From NCBI RefSeq assembly GCF_030506305.1, contig NZ_CP119421.1:4976501-5040500 (forward strand): a stretch of DNA of 64,000 bases. The letters are read 5' to 3'. The DNA is from Porifericola rhodea. GTDB lineage: Bacteria; Bacteroidota; Bacteroidia; Cytophagales; Cyclobacteriaceae. Below are positions 44,637 through 54,176 of the stretch, one piece after another. A program made the position numbers and the translations under genes. The first letter of the stretch is position 1. Each line of letters opens with the position of its first letter. Under the pieces are notes generated by a model. That model saw only the letters and a program-made list of their open reading frames with translations. It had not been told where the DNA came from and did not search any database.

Positions 44637-46829
44637 TTATAATGCTTTACGGATTTTTGATATCTCATAATCTATTAGCCCTTTAGATTTTAGCTCTTCA
44701 TAGGATAAGCTATTTAAAAACTGAATTAGTACTTCTGGTGCTCTATCAGCATTCAAAGTTTTCCTTAGCTTACGTATTGCTGAACTTGGAAGATCATATT
44801 CCATTAGAGCTGCTAAATTAGTTTGGAGAAACCCGTGCTCAATACTACTTGCGACGTAGCTATAGTCGCCAGGTTTTATATCATGCCTCGAGAATACATA
44901 ATCTTGTAGATCGCTGACTACCGAAAGCCACTTTGGAAGTTTATAATCAAACCAATGCCTAGTAATGTTTAAAATATAAAAAGTCGCCCTATCAATCCTT
45001 TCTTGCGAATTTTGATGTTTCTTGATCCAATAGGCACTATTAGCAGTGTCACTTATAAGTGCTGAGACTGACTGAAAAAAAGAATATTTCTGTGTTAATA
45101 CAGTGAGCTGAGATGCACTTCGAACATCAGCCTTATTTTCATCTCCCTTAAGAAGATTGTTCCATGCTAACTCTAAAACTGCAAGAAGTTGATTGTAGGT
45201 GGGAAATGATGACCAAGTCAATAATTGGGTATAATAACTCAATCTATCTTCTATTGACTTTACGATGGCTAACTGCCCTTCTATTCCTAAACTAGCATGT
45301 TTTTTTAAAATTGATTTCAATTCTTTTGGAAGGTCCTTAAAACCAGATACTCGCTCCTTGACATCATCATCGATTTCATTATCATCTAAATTGATAAGGA
45401 TTTCTAGTGGTGCAGTAGATTGATTAAAAAGTGGTATATCAACAAATAATTCCATTTGTTCGGGTTCACTTTCGAACCTGAATACTTTTCCCAAAAAATG
45501 CTTATTCATACGTCCAGATCTACCAGCAATATTCTTGTAATCAAAGAAATCTATCTTCTTTCTGCCTTTTTGTTTATCAAAAAGGATGACATTTTTTGCT
45601 GATGTATTTACACCTTCTATTAATGTTGAAGTACAGAAAAGATGCCTAATGGACCCTTCATTGAATAGGTCCACGAGTGAACTCCCTAAGTGTCTTGGCA
45701 AAGCCCCGTGATGCGCTCCAACTCCAATTTTTAAGCCTTCGATTAGTGACCATTTAGAATTAATATTCTCACTGATCCATTCAATTACTTCATTATTATT
45801 TTTTTCAAAATTTTCTATATTAGATCTATCATTATGTAGATGTTGAACGTACTCAAGACTTAGCTGTGTAGCTTTGTTTGGTGAGGAACAATAGATTAAT
45901 GTTGGTTCCTGTTCCGAGTCAAGAAGTTTAAACAAACTCTTCTTCTTCAGTTCTTTTTTCTCTTTTGCTTTGAGCTCTCCATGAACGTGGAGATCAACTT
46001 CGTCTACTGCAACAGTTGAGTAACGGGTATGAAGCCAAGTAAACTCAAATCGGTCCTGAAAAGTGGCAGGAATACTCTTAATCATTGGCCCTAACATATA
46101 GAATTTATTTGTATGTTTTAACAGTTTATGGAAGGCTTGATTTAGTGTAATAGCTCTGTCATCATCCCGATCTAAGCTGAGCTTGTAAAACTCATCAATG
46201 ACAAAAAAATCTATCTCTGGAAAGTTTCCATACTCTACTACTCGCTCACCTGTAAAAAGAAATATATTACCAACTTGCGTACTTGGTTCCTGATTGGTAG
46301 AAACAATAACTTTATATTGATCTCTGTACATTAACAACTTTTTTCTAGTCTCATCTAGTAGAGCTAGCGTAGGTTGAATTATAACAATGTTTGTGTATAT
46401 ATTGCTTGCTACTACCTCTTCAATTAGAAGGCTTTTCCCAAAGCTGGTAGGAGCGCTTACAACAACGGATTTTTTATCTAGTAATTGTAAAGAAAGAGTT
46501 TGTTGTTCACTATGTAGATAGACGTTTTTTAAATGAGGTGATTGATGATATTCATACCGAAGCAATCCACTTGAAGAAATGCTTTCTGTTTCAAGGTATG
46601 GATACAAACCAGCAGCCTCTGTCAAATCATTCCAGATACCTGCAGTAGCTTTATCCAACTTGTTCCAAGAATCCTGAATTCTGATAATTATGTCTCTCGC
46701 TTGATTTTCTCTTTCCCTATCTCTCAAAAATTTAGAACATAGCTTAGAAAGATTAAAACTATCATCATAAGAAATAACCTCACTTGATGAGATAAATTCT
46801 ATAGCCTCCTGATAGGTACTGATGTTCAT
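44637..46829 (-). CDS. hamB: Hachiman helicase HamB
   Basis: 730-aa superfamily-2 helicase. Motif I SAPTSFGKSLLIEEVV (about 119-134), motif II FFVIDEFYKL, motif V CTSTLIEGVNTSAKNVILF, motif VI NIAGRSGRMN. It follows hamA with a 4-bp overlap. In Hachiman, HamB senses invading DNA and releases the HamA nuclease. The frame is intact, so the system may be functional. Confidence 0.88.
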   Translation of the reverse strand: MNISTYQEAIEFISSSEVISYDDSFNLSKLCSKFLRDRERENQARDIIIRIQDSWNKLDKATAGIWNDLTEAAGLYPYLETESISSSGLLRYEYHQSPHLKNVYLHSEQQTLSLQLLDKKSVVVSAPTSFGKSLLIEEVVASNIYTNIVIIQPTLALLDETRKKLLMYRDQYKVIVSTNQEPSTQVGNIFLFTGERVVEYGNFPEIDFFVIDEFYKLSLDRDDDRAITLNQAFHKLLKHTNKFYMLGPMIKSIPATFQDRFEFTWLHTRYSTVAVDEVDLHVHGELKAKEKKELKKKSLFKLLDSEQEPTLIYCSSPNKATQLSLEYVQHLHNDRSNIENFEKNNNEVIEWISENINSKWSLIEGLKIGVGAHHGALPRHLGSSLVDLFNEGSIRHLFCTSTLIEGVNTSAKNVILFDKQKGRKKIDFFDYKNIAGRSGRMNKHFLGKVFRFESEPEQMELFVDIPLFNQSTAPLEILINLDDNEIDDDVKERVSGFKDLPKELKSILKKHASLGIEGQLAIVKSIEDRLSYYTQLLTWSSFPTYNQLLAVLELAWNNLLKGDENKADVRSASQLTVLTQKYSFFQSVSALISDTANSAYWIKKHQNSQERIDRATFYILNITRHWFDYKLPKWLSVVSDLQDYVFSRHDIKPGDYSYVASSIEHGFLQTNLAALMEYDLPSSAIRKLRKTLNADRAPEVLIQFLNSLSYEELKSKGLIDYEISKIRKAL

Positions 46830-47668
46830 ATATTTTGCATGTTTTTTAATCTATCATGTAATCCAGAAGTTAGCAAATTTTTGTCCTCAATTGGTAAAAG
46901 CATTAAAATAATGTCAACTGATGTTGAAATTTTAGCGTGTTTAAATTCTTGCTCAAGACTTTTACACTCAGACACAAAGGCTTCTAAGTATTCCTGGGTA
47001 TTGTCAGAATGTTCTTTAAATAATGGGCTTGTATATGTACAAGCCATTGGAATACAAATCCCGTCGAAAATTGCATCGAGTGTATTATTTTCATGCATAA
47101 GGTCCAACCAATAATCCCTATCAGGAACAGATCCATGAATTTTTGTGGAAACAAGCATGAATTCTTTCCTTAAGTAATCTTCATTCAGGTGCTGCTTCAA
47201 ATCCTCAGCAAGAGCTTTGACACCTGAGACACCACTAGTGTAAAGTTTAGATTCTCCAAGCCAAAGTTTTTTGGCATTACCTTCATTTACAATATGTATA
47301 CCATCAAAACCTTTAACTGTTGTATTAGTAGAATCCTTAAAGTTAATTTTAGACAGAAGAGGAATGGTACCGCAAAAATCCCTTAATAACAGGTGTAGTA
47401 TAACTTCACCAAACTCACCACGTTTTGAATATTTGTCTGTGGTATAAAGACGCAGAGCCGCTTCCCTTAATCTTCTTCTTGCTTCGGTTATTGGTATACT
47501 ATTACCTTCATAATATCCAAGAGAAAATTCAGGAATTACGTCGGCTATTATATCCAGCAAAGGCTTAAGTCTAAATTTGTTTTGATCAAATCCTATGTTG
47601 TAGCACCTGAGAGAAGATTCCGAAATTTGTTCTTCGATAATTTTTTCAGACTTAAATGGTCTTGGCAT
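46826..47668 (-). CDS. hamA: Hachiman effector HamA (DUF1837)
   Basis: 280 aa. DUF1837 landmarks: RGEFGEVILHLLLRDF (about 82-97), KINFKDSTNTTVKGFDGIHIV and LWLGESKLY, where Asp and E-x-K fit a PD-(D/E)XK nuclease site. With HamB it forms the two-gene Hachiman defence system. AT-rich relative to the phage-like backbone, which suggests separate acquisition. Confidence 0.88.
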   Translation of the reverse strand: MPRPFKSEKIIEEQISESSLRCYNIGFDQNKFRLKPLLDIIADVIPEFSLGYYEGNSIPITEARRRLREAALRLYTTDKYSKRGEFGEVILHLLLRDFCGTIPLLSKINFKDSTNTTVKGFDGIHIVNEGNAKKLWLGESKLYTSGVSGVKALAEDLKQHLNEDYLRKEFMLVSTKIHGSVPDRDYWLDLMHENNTLDAIFDGICIPMACTYTSPLFKEHSDNTQEYLEAFVSECKSLEQEFKHAKISTSVDIILMLLPIEDKNLLTSGLHDRLKNMQNI

Positions 47669-48058
47669 ATTTGCTATGATTCGACATAAGTTTTATAACA
47701 ATCAAGGTAAAAAGTGGAAGAGGCCTCAGCCTAGGATATTTGCCAAGTATTGTTATTCATTACTTTATTCAACATTTTCTAAGTTCATCTTCATCTTTGC
47801 CTTAGTGAAAGTTATTTCTCCATTAACTTAGAAGGTGCAAAAATTCTTGAGGTAGACCCTCCGCTCCCTGTGTGTCACCAACATTCTTTTTATCGTTGAC
47901 GACAATGTTAATAAAACGAAGGTTAACTTTACCACTTAGCGTAAGTACAATCACCCTCCTTATTTCTTCGTATTGCCTCTTAATATAGTAAAGAAAATGT
48001 GTTAAAAAATCTAAGTAAAGTTATTTTCTATAAATTAGGGTATTTTAACCCTTGAGAT
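47669..48058. other. Intergenic region upstream of hamA and serine recombinase
   Basis: 390 bp between divergent genes. Contains an inverted repeat GGGT-ATTTTA-ACCC (48038-48051) just before the recombinase start and a partly palindromic ATCGTTGACGACAATGT (about 47893-47909). Either could be a recombinase or res-type site, but no site is certain. No ORF seen. Confidence 0.35.
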
Positions 48059-48619
48059 ATGAAAATAGGTTACGCCAGAGTTTCTACTATAGATCAAAAT
48101 TTACATCTCCAAAAAGACGCACTTACCAATGCAGGCTGTGAGAAAATCATAGTTGACACCATTAGTGGCTCTGTGGTACTTCGTCCTGGCCTGGAAAAAG
48201 TAAAAGAACAGCTTCGTGAGGGAGACTCATTGGTAGTTTGGAGATTGGATCGTCTGGGTCGCTCTCTCAAAGATCTGATTAGCTGGTCCGGGTATTTAGA
48301 AGAAAGAGGTATAGGATTGGTAAGTCTTCAAGAATCCATTGATACCAGTTCCTCTACCGGTAAGCTTGTTTTCCACATGTTTGGTGCTCTGGCAGAGTTT
48401 GAGCGCAACCTGATTCGTGAAAGAACCATGGCAGGCCTTCATGCAGCCCGTTCCCGAGGTAAAATGGGAGGCAGACCTAAAGCGCTTACCAAAGACAAGC
48501 AAAAACTCCTGATGCAGCTGTATAATGATGATAACATATCAGTAAAAGAAATCTGCCAGATGATGAATATCTCTAAGCCAACGCTTTACAAATATGTTAA
48601 GACTGATATCGCAAGTTAG
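48059..48619 (+). CDS. Serine recombinase (resolvase/invertase family)
   Basis: 186 aa. Catalytic motif GYARVSTIDQ with Ser9, DRLGRSLKDL (about 63-72), FERNLIRERTMAGL (about 119-132), and a C-terminal helix-turn-helix (VKEICQMMNISKPTLYKYV). Complete small recombinase, likely a resolvase or invertase of a mobile element in this accessory zone. Its substrate site is not proven. Confidence 0.92.
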   Translation: MKIGYARVSTIDQNLHLQKDALTNAGCEKIIVDTISGSVVLRPGLEKVKEQLREGDSLVVWRLDRLGRSLKDLISWSGYLEERGIGLVSLQESIDTSSSTGKLVFHMFGALAEFERNLIRERTMAGLHAARSRGKMGGRPKALTKDKQKLLMQLYNDDNISVKEICQMMNISKPTLYKYVKTDIAS

Positions 48620-48731
48620 GGTAATGTTTATTTACATGGTACTCCAAACGAAGGAGACAATCTCTTTGCAGTACTCCCTCCTATAGGCAGGCAAAATAGT
48701 ACATATACTTTTTTATAATGATAGTATTTAC

Positions 48732-48739
48732 TATCTTTG
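48732..48739 (+). promoter_or_regulatory. Candidate -7 promoter box, very close to start codon
   Basis: TATCTTTG, exact TAnnTTTG match, ends 3 bp before the ATG of the DUF4160 gene. Transcription from it would give an almost leaderless mRNA. Confidence 0.55.
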
Positions 48740-48742
48740 TGA

Positions 48743-48985
48743 ATGCCGGAGGTATTAAGAACATTAGGGTATATCTTCTTCTTCTACAGTAATGATCATC
48801 TTCCTATACATATACATGTAAAAGGCAAAGGAGGGTCTGCACGATATGATCTTGAACCGGAAATTAAGCTTACTGACAGTAAGGGGTTAAAAACCAAAGA
48901 ACTCAAGCAGATTGAAAAGCTTATTTCTCAAAGAAGAGGACAATTAGTTGCCGCCTGGCATCAGTATTTCAAAGAAAAAAATTAG
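48743..48985 (+). CDS. DUF4160 protein
   Basis: 80 aa. The family pattern is clear: MPEVLRTLGYIFFFYSND, then HLPIHIHVKGKGGSARY. DUF4160 genes usually pair with a DUF2442-type gene and are suspected toxin-antitoxin-like modules. The N-terminus matches the family start, which supports this ATG despite the closeness of the promoter box. Confidence 0.85.
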   Translation: MPEVLRTLGYIFFFYSNDHLPIHIHVKGKGGSARYDLEPEIKLTDSKGLKTKELKQIEKLISQRRGQLVAAWHQYFKEKN

Positions 48986-48990
48986 ATATT

Positions 48991-49476
48991 ATGGAAGAGT
49001 TCTTTTATGCCACCGTGGAAACGGCTACTGGGGAGAATGATGAAAATGATCGTCTTTACCGTACTTTTTACGACCAGGATAAAGTGCGTTTTCAGCGCAA
49101 TGATGGTGAAGGGGAAATAGAGTTTTCTCTTCATGATTCCAGCAAAGTATTGATGAGCCATCTGGTACCCGTAGAGGATATAGAACAATTATCTGTTTTT
49201 CTCAGGGACAATCAGGATATCATACAGGCCCGATTGAAAGGAGAATGGATCGAAGTAGAGGAGGACATGGATAAATTTTTTAAAACCCCTAAGTGGCTAT
49301 CACTCCCTTGGATCAACCTCAGTCAGGTATGTATAATGCTTTACGGTAAGAAGGACAAAAGCACTACTGCTTATTTTACTTTGAAAAGGCAGGGTAAGCG
49401 TCCTTGGAAAGCTGAAGAACTGGATAGGCTTGAAGAAATACGCAAGCAGATGATCAAACAGGTGCAAGCTGCATGA
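48991..49476 (+). CDS. Hypothetical partner of DUF4160 protein
   Basis: 161 aa, not recognised. Begins 5 bp after the DUF4160 stop. Acidic N-terminal half; a hydrophobic strand (LPWINLSQVCIMLYG, about 104-118) and a basic helix at the end. It takes the place that DUF2442 usually has, but I see no clear DUF2442 pattern. Confidence 0.6.
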   Translation: MEEFFYATVETATGENDENDRLYRTFYDQDKVRFQRNDGEGEIEFSLHDSSKVLMSHLVPVEDIEQLSVFLRDNQDIIQARLKGEWIEVEEDMDKFFKTPKWLSLPWINLSQVCIMLYGKKDKSTTAYFTLKRQGKRPWKAEELDRLEEIRKQMIKQVQAA

Positions 49477-49588
49477 ACTGCATATTCTCAACGATCCGTT
49501 CCTTTGCCTTTTAAGTAGGTTTAAACGTCAATTCCTACTTTTCCCTACACGATTAGCGGTTTGTGGTTTCGCTTCTTTGTTCTTTTAT

Positions 49589-50509
49589 TCAGTTAAATGA
49601 CCGTCTATATTCCAAAGGCGAAAAGCTTGTTTTTGTTTTGAATAGCTTACTGAACGACTGTGAATGTTCAAAGCCTAATGTATAAGCAATTTCACTTACT
49701 GACAAGTTGGTATTTGATAACTTCTCTTTTGCTTTCTCAATCAATTTTTCGTGGATATGTTGTTGTGTGCTTTGCCCCGTCAAGGTTTTCAACAAACAAC
49801 TTAAATAGTTAGGTGATACATTTAATTCTTTAGCAATATTTTGAACAGTAGGTAATCCACTTTCTATCAAGCTATCCTGATTGAAATATTCTTTGAGTAT
49901 TTCTTCCAGACGATTTAATATTTTATGGTTGGATATTTTTCTGGTTATAAATTGACGATGATAAAATCTGTCTGAATAATTGAGTAACACTTCTATTTGG
50001 GCAATGATGAGGGGTTGGCTAAACTTATCAATATTGGAAACATACTCCTGCTTGATACTTTGAAAAATATTGATAATTGTGGTCTCTTCTTTATCTGAAA
50101 GATGTAAGGCTTCATTTGCCGAATAACTAAAGAAGTCATGTTGTTTTATGGATTTTGCTAATGGACTTTGCCATAAAAAATTGGGATGAATGAGCAGCAT
50201 CCACCCCGAAAGTTCATAATCTCCATCTGTCTCAACTGAAAAAACCTGTTTGGGAGCAATGAAAAACATGACACCTTCATCAAAATCGTAGGTTTGCTGA
50301 CCATATTTATATTTTATCCTGGAATCAACATTTCTTTTTAATGCAATAGAGTAAAAGTCAAATATCCAACTGCTTTGCTCATCAGCTGAAAGATTCCTTA
50401 TTTCATCCAAATTTATAACACTCATCAATGGGTGTTCTGGTTTAGGTAAGCCTCGGAATCTATGGTATTCGCTAATTGTTTTGATATGGTGAGGCGGTGT
50501 GTTTTTCAT
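49589..50509 (-). CDS. AraC-family transcriptional regulator
   Basis: 306 aa. N-terminal cupin-like sensing domain (about 30-150) and C-terminal double helix-turn-helix (VQNIAKELNVSPNYLSCLLK, LSVSEIAYTLGFEHSQSFSK). Begins 9 bp downstream of the NmrA-like gene on the same strand and probably regulates that operon. Confidence 0.9.
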   Translation of the reverse strand: MKNTPPHHIKTISEYHRFRGLPKPEHPLMSVINLDEIRNLSADEQSSWIFDFYSIALKRNVDSRIKYKYGQQTYDFDEGVMFFIAPKQVFSVETDGDYELSGWMLLIHPNFLWQSPLAKSIKQHDFFSYSANEALHLSDKEETTIINIFQSIKQEYVSNIDKFSQPLIIAQIEVLLNYSDRFYHRQFITRKISNHKILNRLEEILKEYFNQDSLIESGLPTVQNIAKELNVSPNYLSCLLKTLTGQSTQQHIHEKLIEKAKEKLSNTNLSVSEIAYTLGFEHSQSFSKLFKTKTSFSPLEYRRSFN

Positions 50510-50518
50510 AATCTATTG

Positions 50519-51418
50519 CTATAGTTGATTATACGCTTCAGCAAAGTCTTGAGCAAAATCTTTTATTTTAACTTTGCCCAGCGTGGCAGGTTTGTGAAAA
50601 TTGTAATGATCATACAATAAACCACTGTTTATAGCTGCATACATTTCCGTCATGCCCTCGGCAATGGCTGGTTGCATGCCAGCAGCTTCCAGACCTTCTC
50701 TCATCTGTTCATCCGTTAAGGTTACCCATTTTAAGTGTGGGTTTCCTATCGATTCACCTAAGATAGTTACCAATTCATTGTAAGTAAGTTCATCACTTGC
50801 GACATACCGTACTTTTTGGCCAGCAAGTGGTGAGGTAATCTCCTCGGCAATGACGCTAGCAATATCCACGGGTGATACCCACGCATTTACAACTTCACCT
50901 CCGATATTAGATGCTATAAAATCATTTTCCTTAGCGGAATGAACCTGCGGCAGCAAATTGTAATAAAATTCGGTAGGACGAATGTGAGTAAGAGCAACAT
51001 CCGAAGGTAATGCATTGAGTATGCTTTCAACATAAAAAGTACCCTGAAGTATGCCGTTACCGTCCTTCATATGAGCTCCGATGCTACTTAGATTAACAAC
51101 TTTTTTCACTCTGCTTTGTGTTATGGCTTGTGCGTAGTTATTCCCCAGACCTTTATAATAGGCAAGTAAATCAAGGTCATGGTCAAAATAGTTTGCCGGT
51201 GGCACCATACAAAATACAGCATCAGCACCTGTAAATGCTGAAGTAATAAAATTAACATCTTCTAAAGAGCCAATTGCTGCTGTCGCTCCTATAGCTTCAA
51301 TGTCTTTTTGTCTTTCAGCATTACTGCTTATCACTGTGACTGAATGTCCTTTTTGTACTAACTTTTGGGTTAGCGGTCTACCTATGTGACCTAACGAACC
51401 TGCAAGTGTAATTTTCAT
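50519..51418 (-). CDS. NmrA-like NAD(P)-binding protein
   Basis: 299 aa from the chosen ATG (51416-51418). Two in-frame ATGs further upstream are less likely because the dinucleotide-binding motif LAGSLGHIGRPL begins at residue 4 here. One Rossmann domain, VFCMVPPANYF and later HIRPTEFYYN as in NmrA/QorB relatives. Probably a quinone or aldehyde-sensing oxidoreductase, with the AraC regulator downstream. Confidence 0.8.
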   Translation of the reverse strand: MKITLAGSLGHIGRPLTQKLVQKGHSVTVISSNAERQKDIEAIGATAAIGSLEDVNFITSAFTGADAVFCMVPPANYFDHDLDLLAYYKGLGNNYAQAITQSRVKKVVNLSSIGAHMKDGNGILQGTFYVESILNALPSDVALTHIRPTEFYYNLLPQVHSAKENDFIASNIGGEVVNAWVSPVDIASVIAEEITSPLAGQKVRYVASDELTYNELVTILGESIGNPHLKWVTLTDEQMREGLEAAGMQPAIAEGMTEMYAAINSGLLYDHYNFHKPATLGKVKIKDFAQDFAEAYNQL

Positions 51419-51575
51419 CTTTTCTGTTTTTATGTTCATTGCAAAATTGCTCAACAAAATTCCACAGAAACAGAAAGAGGTTTGTAGTCAAATATATGTT
51501 TGTTGTAGGCTAATGTAAGGTCAGTTATTTTTTTTATTAATGTTTTGTCGTGACGCATTGCTGGCAACGTTTAGT

Positions 51576-53477
51576 GTCGAGTAGACAAGGGGAGTCTCAC
51601 CCCAAGCCTCTCACAGAACCGTACGTGACAGTCTCCCGTCATACGGCTCTTCTTATACAAATCTATTAGCTTAATTGGAATATCCGACATGCCAATGGTA
51701 GAACAAACTCGGATACTGTTCCCGAACTCTGTCCAGCCATTTATAGGCTTTTGTTAGACTATACCTATATCGCTTATAATGGTACCTTGCCCACCTCACT
51801 AACTTTATTCGCAATACGTAAAACACTTTCGACAAACTGTAGCCACGGAATTTCCCGAAGTATTGTATCCATCCTCTAAGTTTGGGATTAAGATGATGAG
51901 CTATCCCAACTATGCTTTCGCAAGTCATTCTTGGAATTTTCATCTTCCTGATTACTTCAAATATTCGTGATCTGGATTTAATGCTCATCGCACAATCATA
52001 GCCTAAAAACAGTTTACCTGTTTTCTTTGACTTTGCTGACCGAGGCTGGAAGGTGTATCCTAAAAAGTCAAATTTTACTTTCTCGAATGTCCCTTTCCTT
52101 CTTGAATCCTTACAATACACGATCTTTGTTTTCTCAGGATGTAGCCGAAGACCACATTCCTGCACCCTTTCTTTTACAATCTGTAAGGTCTGCTCTGCTT
52201 GATCTTGTGTCTTGCAGTGAATAATTATATCATCCGCATAACGCACAAATTGCACTGATGGACTTGTCCGGTTTATCCATGCATCGAGTGTATAATGAAG
52301 GTATAAATTGGCTAATAGTGGGCTGATCACTCCGCCTTGTGGCGTGCCTGTTGTTCTCTTTATTAACGCTCCCTGTCTTGTTTCTATTGGACTTTGCAAC
52401 CATCTTCTGATGTATAGCATCACCCAGCTTTCACTTACATGTCTGTCTAGTGCTTTGAGTAGCTTGTCATGATCAATTTCATCAAAGAAGCTTTTGATAT
52501 CTAAATCTATTACCCAATCGTTTTTCCAACAGTTCTTACGTACCTGATCGAGTGCCTGATGGGCATTCCTGCCAGGCCGATAACCTATAGGAATTGGAAT
52601 GAAAGATCTCCTCAAATCTGGCTTCAATTTGATTCTTAACCACTGTTTGGGCTACTCTATCGCTGATCGTTGGAATACCCAATTGACGAACTGATCCATC
52701 TTTCTTAGGGATTTCAACTTGTAGAACTGGCGGTGGAAAGTAACTCCCTGAAGACAGGCGGTTCCAGACTTTGTACAGATGCTTACTTCTCTCTTTGTCA
52801 TATTCTGACATACTTAAATGATCAACTCCTGCACTTTTCCCGTTACGCCTTACTTGTAAGTAGGCCTTCCAAACCATTTCTTTGGTGATAGGTACTGATC
52901 GCCAGGCGACCCTGTTTGTCTTTTCAAATTCAATCATTCTCTTGCGAGTTGTAAAAATTGATCGACTGTATAAGCTAATCCCTTCGCTCCAATCCCATTA
53001 CGGGATATTCATTACTACTACGGATTAGTCCGCACCTGAAATAAGCTTTGCTATTTGGCCTCTAGTTTGCGCTATTGTGCCTTTTACTTTGTATCTTATT
53101 CCAGATTCCCGAGTTCCGTATTTAAGCCTGAATAAAGGCCGCGGTGGCACCGTCATGCCTCCTATATGACCTCTGCCGTATAGCCAGTAATCAGGTTTCC
53201 GCTATACCTTTTCATGTTTGTCATACTTCAAACACTTTTGACAGATTGTAGCACTTTCTCGACACTTCATCGGAGGTTCATTTGCATTCATCTCCTTTAT
53301 TCCTACCTGACAGTCTCTTGGACTACCTTTTCCTTAACGCTCAATACCAAGGCTCTTTACCATAGCACCTTAAGGCGGTTTGATGCCCCCTCCTGAAAGG
53401 CAACACCGGTGGGTCGGTTCCACCATCTTTTATACAGTTATGTAACGATTTTCAGCCGTTCGTTACTCTCGGCACAC
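51576..53477 (-). mobile_element. Group II intron
   Basis: 1902 bp. The 5' end is GTGTG (53477 downward) and the 3' end CTACTCGAC (51576). Domain V is a 34-nt hairpin at 51616-51649 beginning GAGCC with the AGC triad, followed by a domain VI-like hairpin. The 540 bp upstream of the reverse transcriptase gene hold the 5' ribozyme domains. The exact insertion is fixed by the reconstituted attC-like arms on both sides. Confidence 0.85.
51671..52937 (-). pseudogene. ltrA: Intron reverse transcriptase/maturase, one frameshift
   Basis: The N-terminal frame (52937 down to about 52588: GKSAGVDHLSMSEY, PKKDGSVRQLGIPTI) and C-terminal frame (GYRPGRNAHQALDQVRKN, TPQGGVISPLLANLYLH, FVRYADDIIIH, group II maturase domain) are joined if one A near 52588 is removed. 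The catalytic YADD is intact. No C-terminal HNH domain. As it stands the protein is broken, so mobility needs help in trans. Confidence 0.85.
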
Positions 53478-53606
53478 ATAAGAGCAGTAGCGGACTAAAA
53501 GCTACTACCATTCAGATAGCAAGATACTAATTAAACAAAAAAACGGTTCGAGTTTACACCCGAATCGCTATTGCTTTTATACCTTGTTGTGCGTTCGCTC
53601 TTTTTT

Positions 53607-54101
53607 CTAATTTGGCGAATGAAGTCCCATTTTATTTCCTTCCGAGTCGTGAAAAATAGCGAAAAATCCACTCTCGTCTGCGTGTGGTGTTTTAGGAATA
53701 ATAATTTTTCCGCTATTTTCTACTACTTTATCAAGAATAGTTTGCAAGTTATCTCCACCATTCAGATAAATAGTAACTCCTTTGGCAGAAGGCTCGTAAC
53801 CTTCTCCTTTCATAATAACTCCTGTTACCATTTGGTCTTGGTATGGGAATAAGCCCATTTCCATTCCTGGAAATTCTAACCTTTCAATTTCTACTCCTAG
53901 AATTTCTTTGTAAAAGTTAATAGCTCTTGAAATGTCCGTTGCTGGAATCTCAAATATTGATACATAACTGTTCATATTCTTGTATTTTTTGACTGTTGTC
54001 TCTTTAGTTGGATTTGATTCGGAAGCAGAAGTGCTTTCGTTTTTACAGGCTGCAATGCCAAAAGTCAAGGCAATAATTGTGATGAATAATGTGTATTTCA
54101 T
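53607..54101 (-). CDS. VOC-superfamily lipoprotein
   Basis: 164 aa. Signal peptide with lipobox IAAC (Cys about residue 19), then a glyoxalase/bleomycin-resistance-like domain (VSIFEIPATDISRAINFYKE, about 47-66; FFAIFHDSEGNKMGLHSP at the end). A secreted VOC protein is unusual; an internal Met (about residue 43) could give a cytosolic form. Cassette-like: the AraC gene is upstream, attC-like site B downstream. Confidence 0.8.
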   Translation of the reverse strand: MKYTLFITIIALTFGIAACKNESTSASESNPTKETTVKKYKNMNSYVSIFEIPATDISRAINFYKEILGVEIERLEFPGMEMGLFPYQDQMVTGVIMKGEGYEPSAKGVTIYLNGGDNLQTILDKVVENSGKIIIPKTPHADESGFFAIFHDSEGNKMGLHSPN

Positions 54102-54176
54102 TTTCCGTTTTTTGTTAACGGAACAAAATTAGCAGTGTATAGTCGCTAGAAATTGTAAAAATGCGACACCGTTAAA

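Larger units (their letters stand above)
51563..53592 (-). repeat. attC-like site B, split by a group II intron
   Basis: Without the intron (51576-53477) the plus-strand site reads GGCAACGTTTAGT-ATAAGAGCAGTAGCG ... CGCTATTGCTTTTATAC-CTTGTTGTGC. The arms GTATAAGAGCAGTAGCG and CGCTATTGCTTTTATAC pair at 15 of 17 positions. The site starts 14 bp beyond the stop of the VOC gene, where a cassette's attC belongs. Confidence 0.6.
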
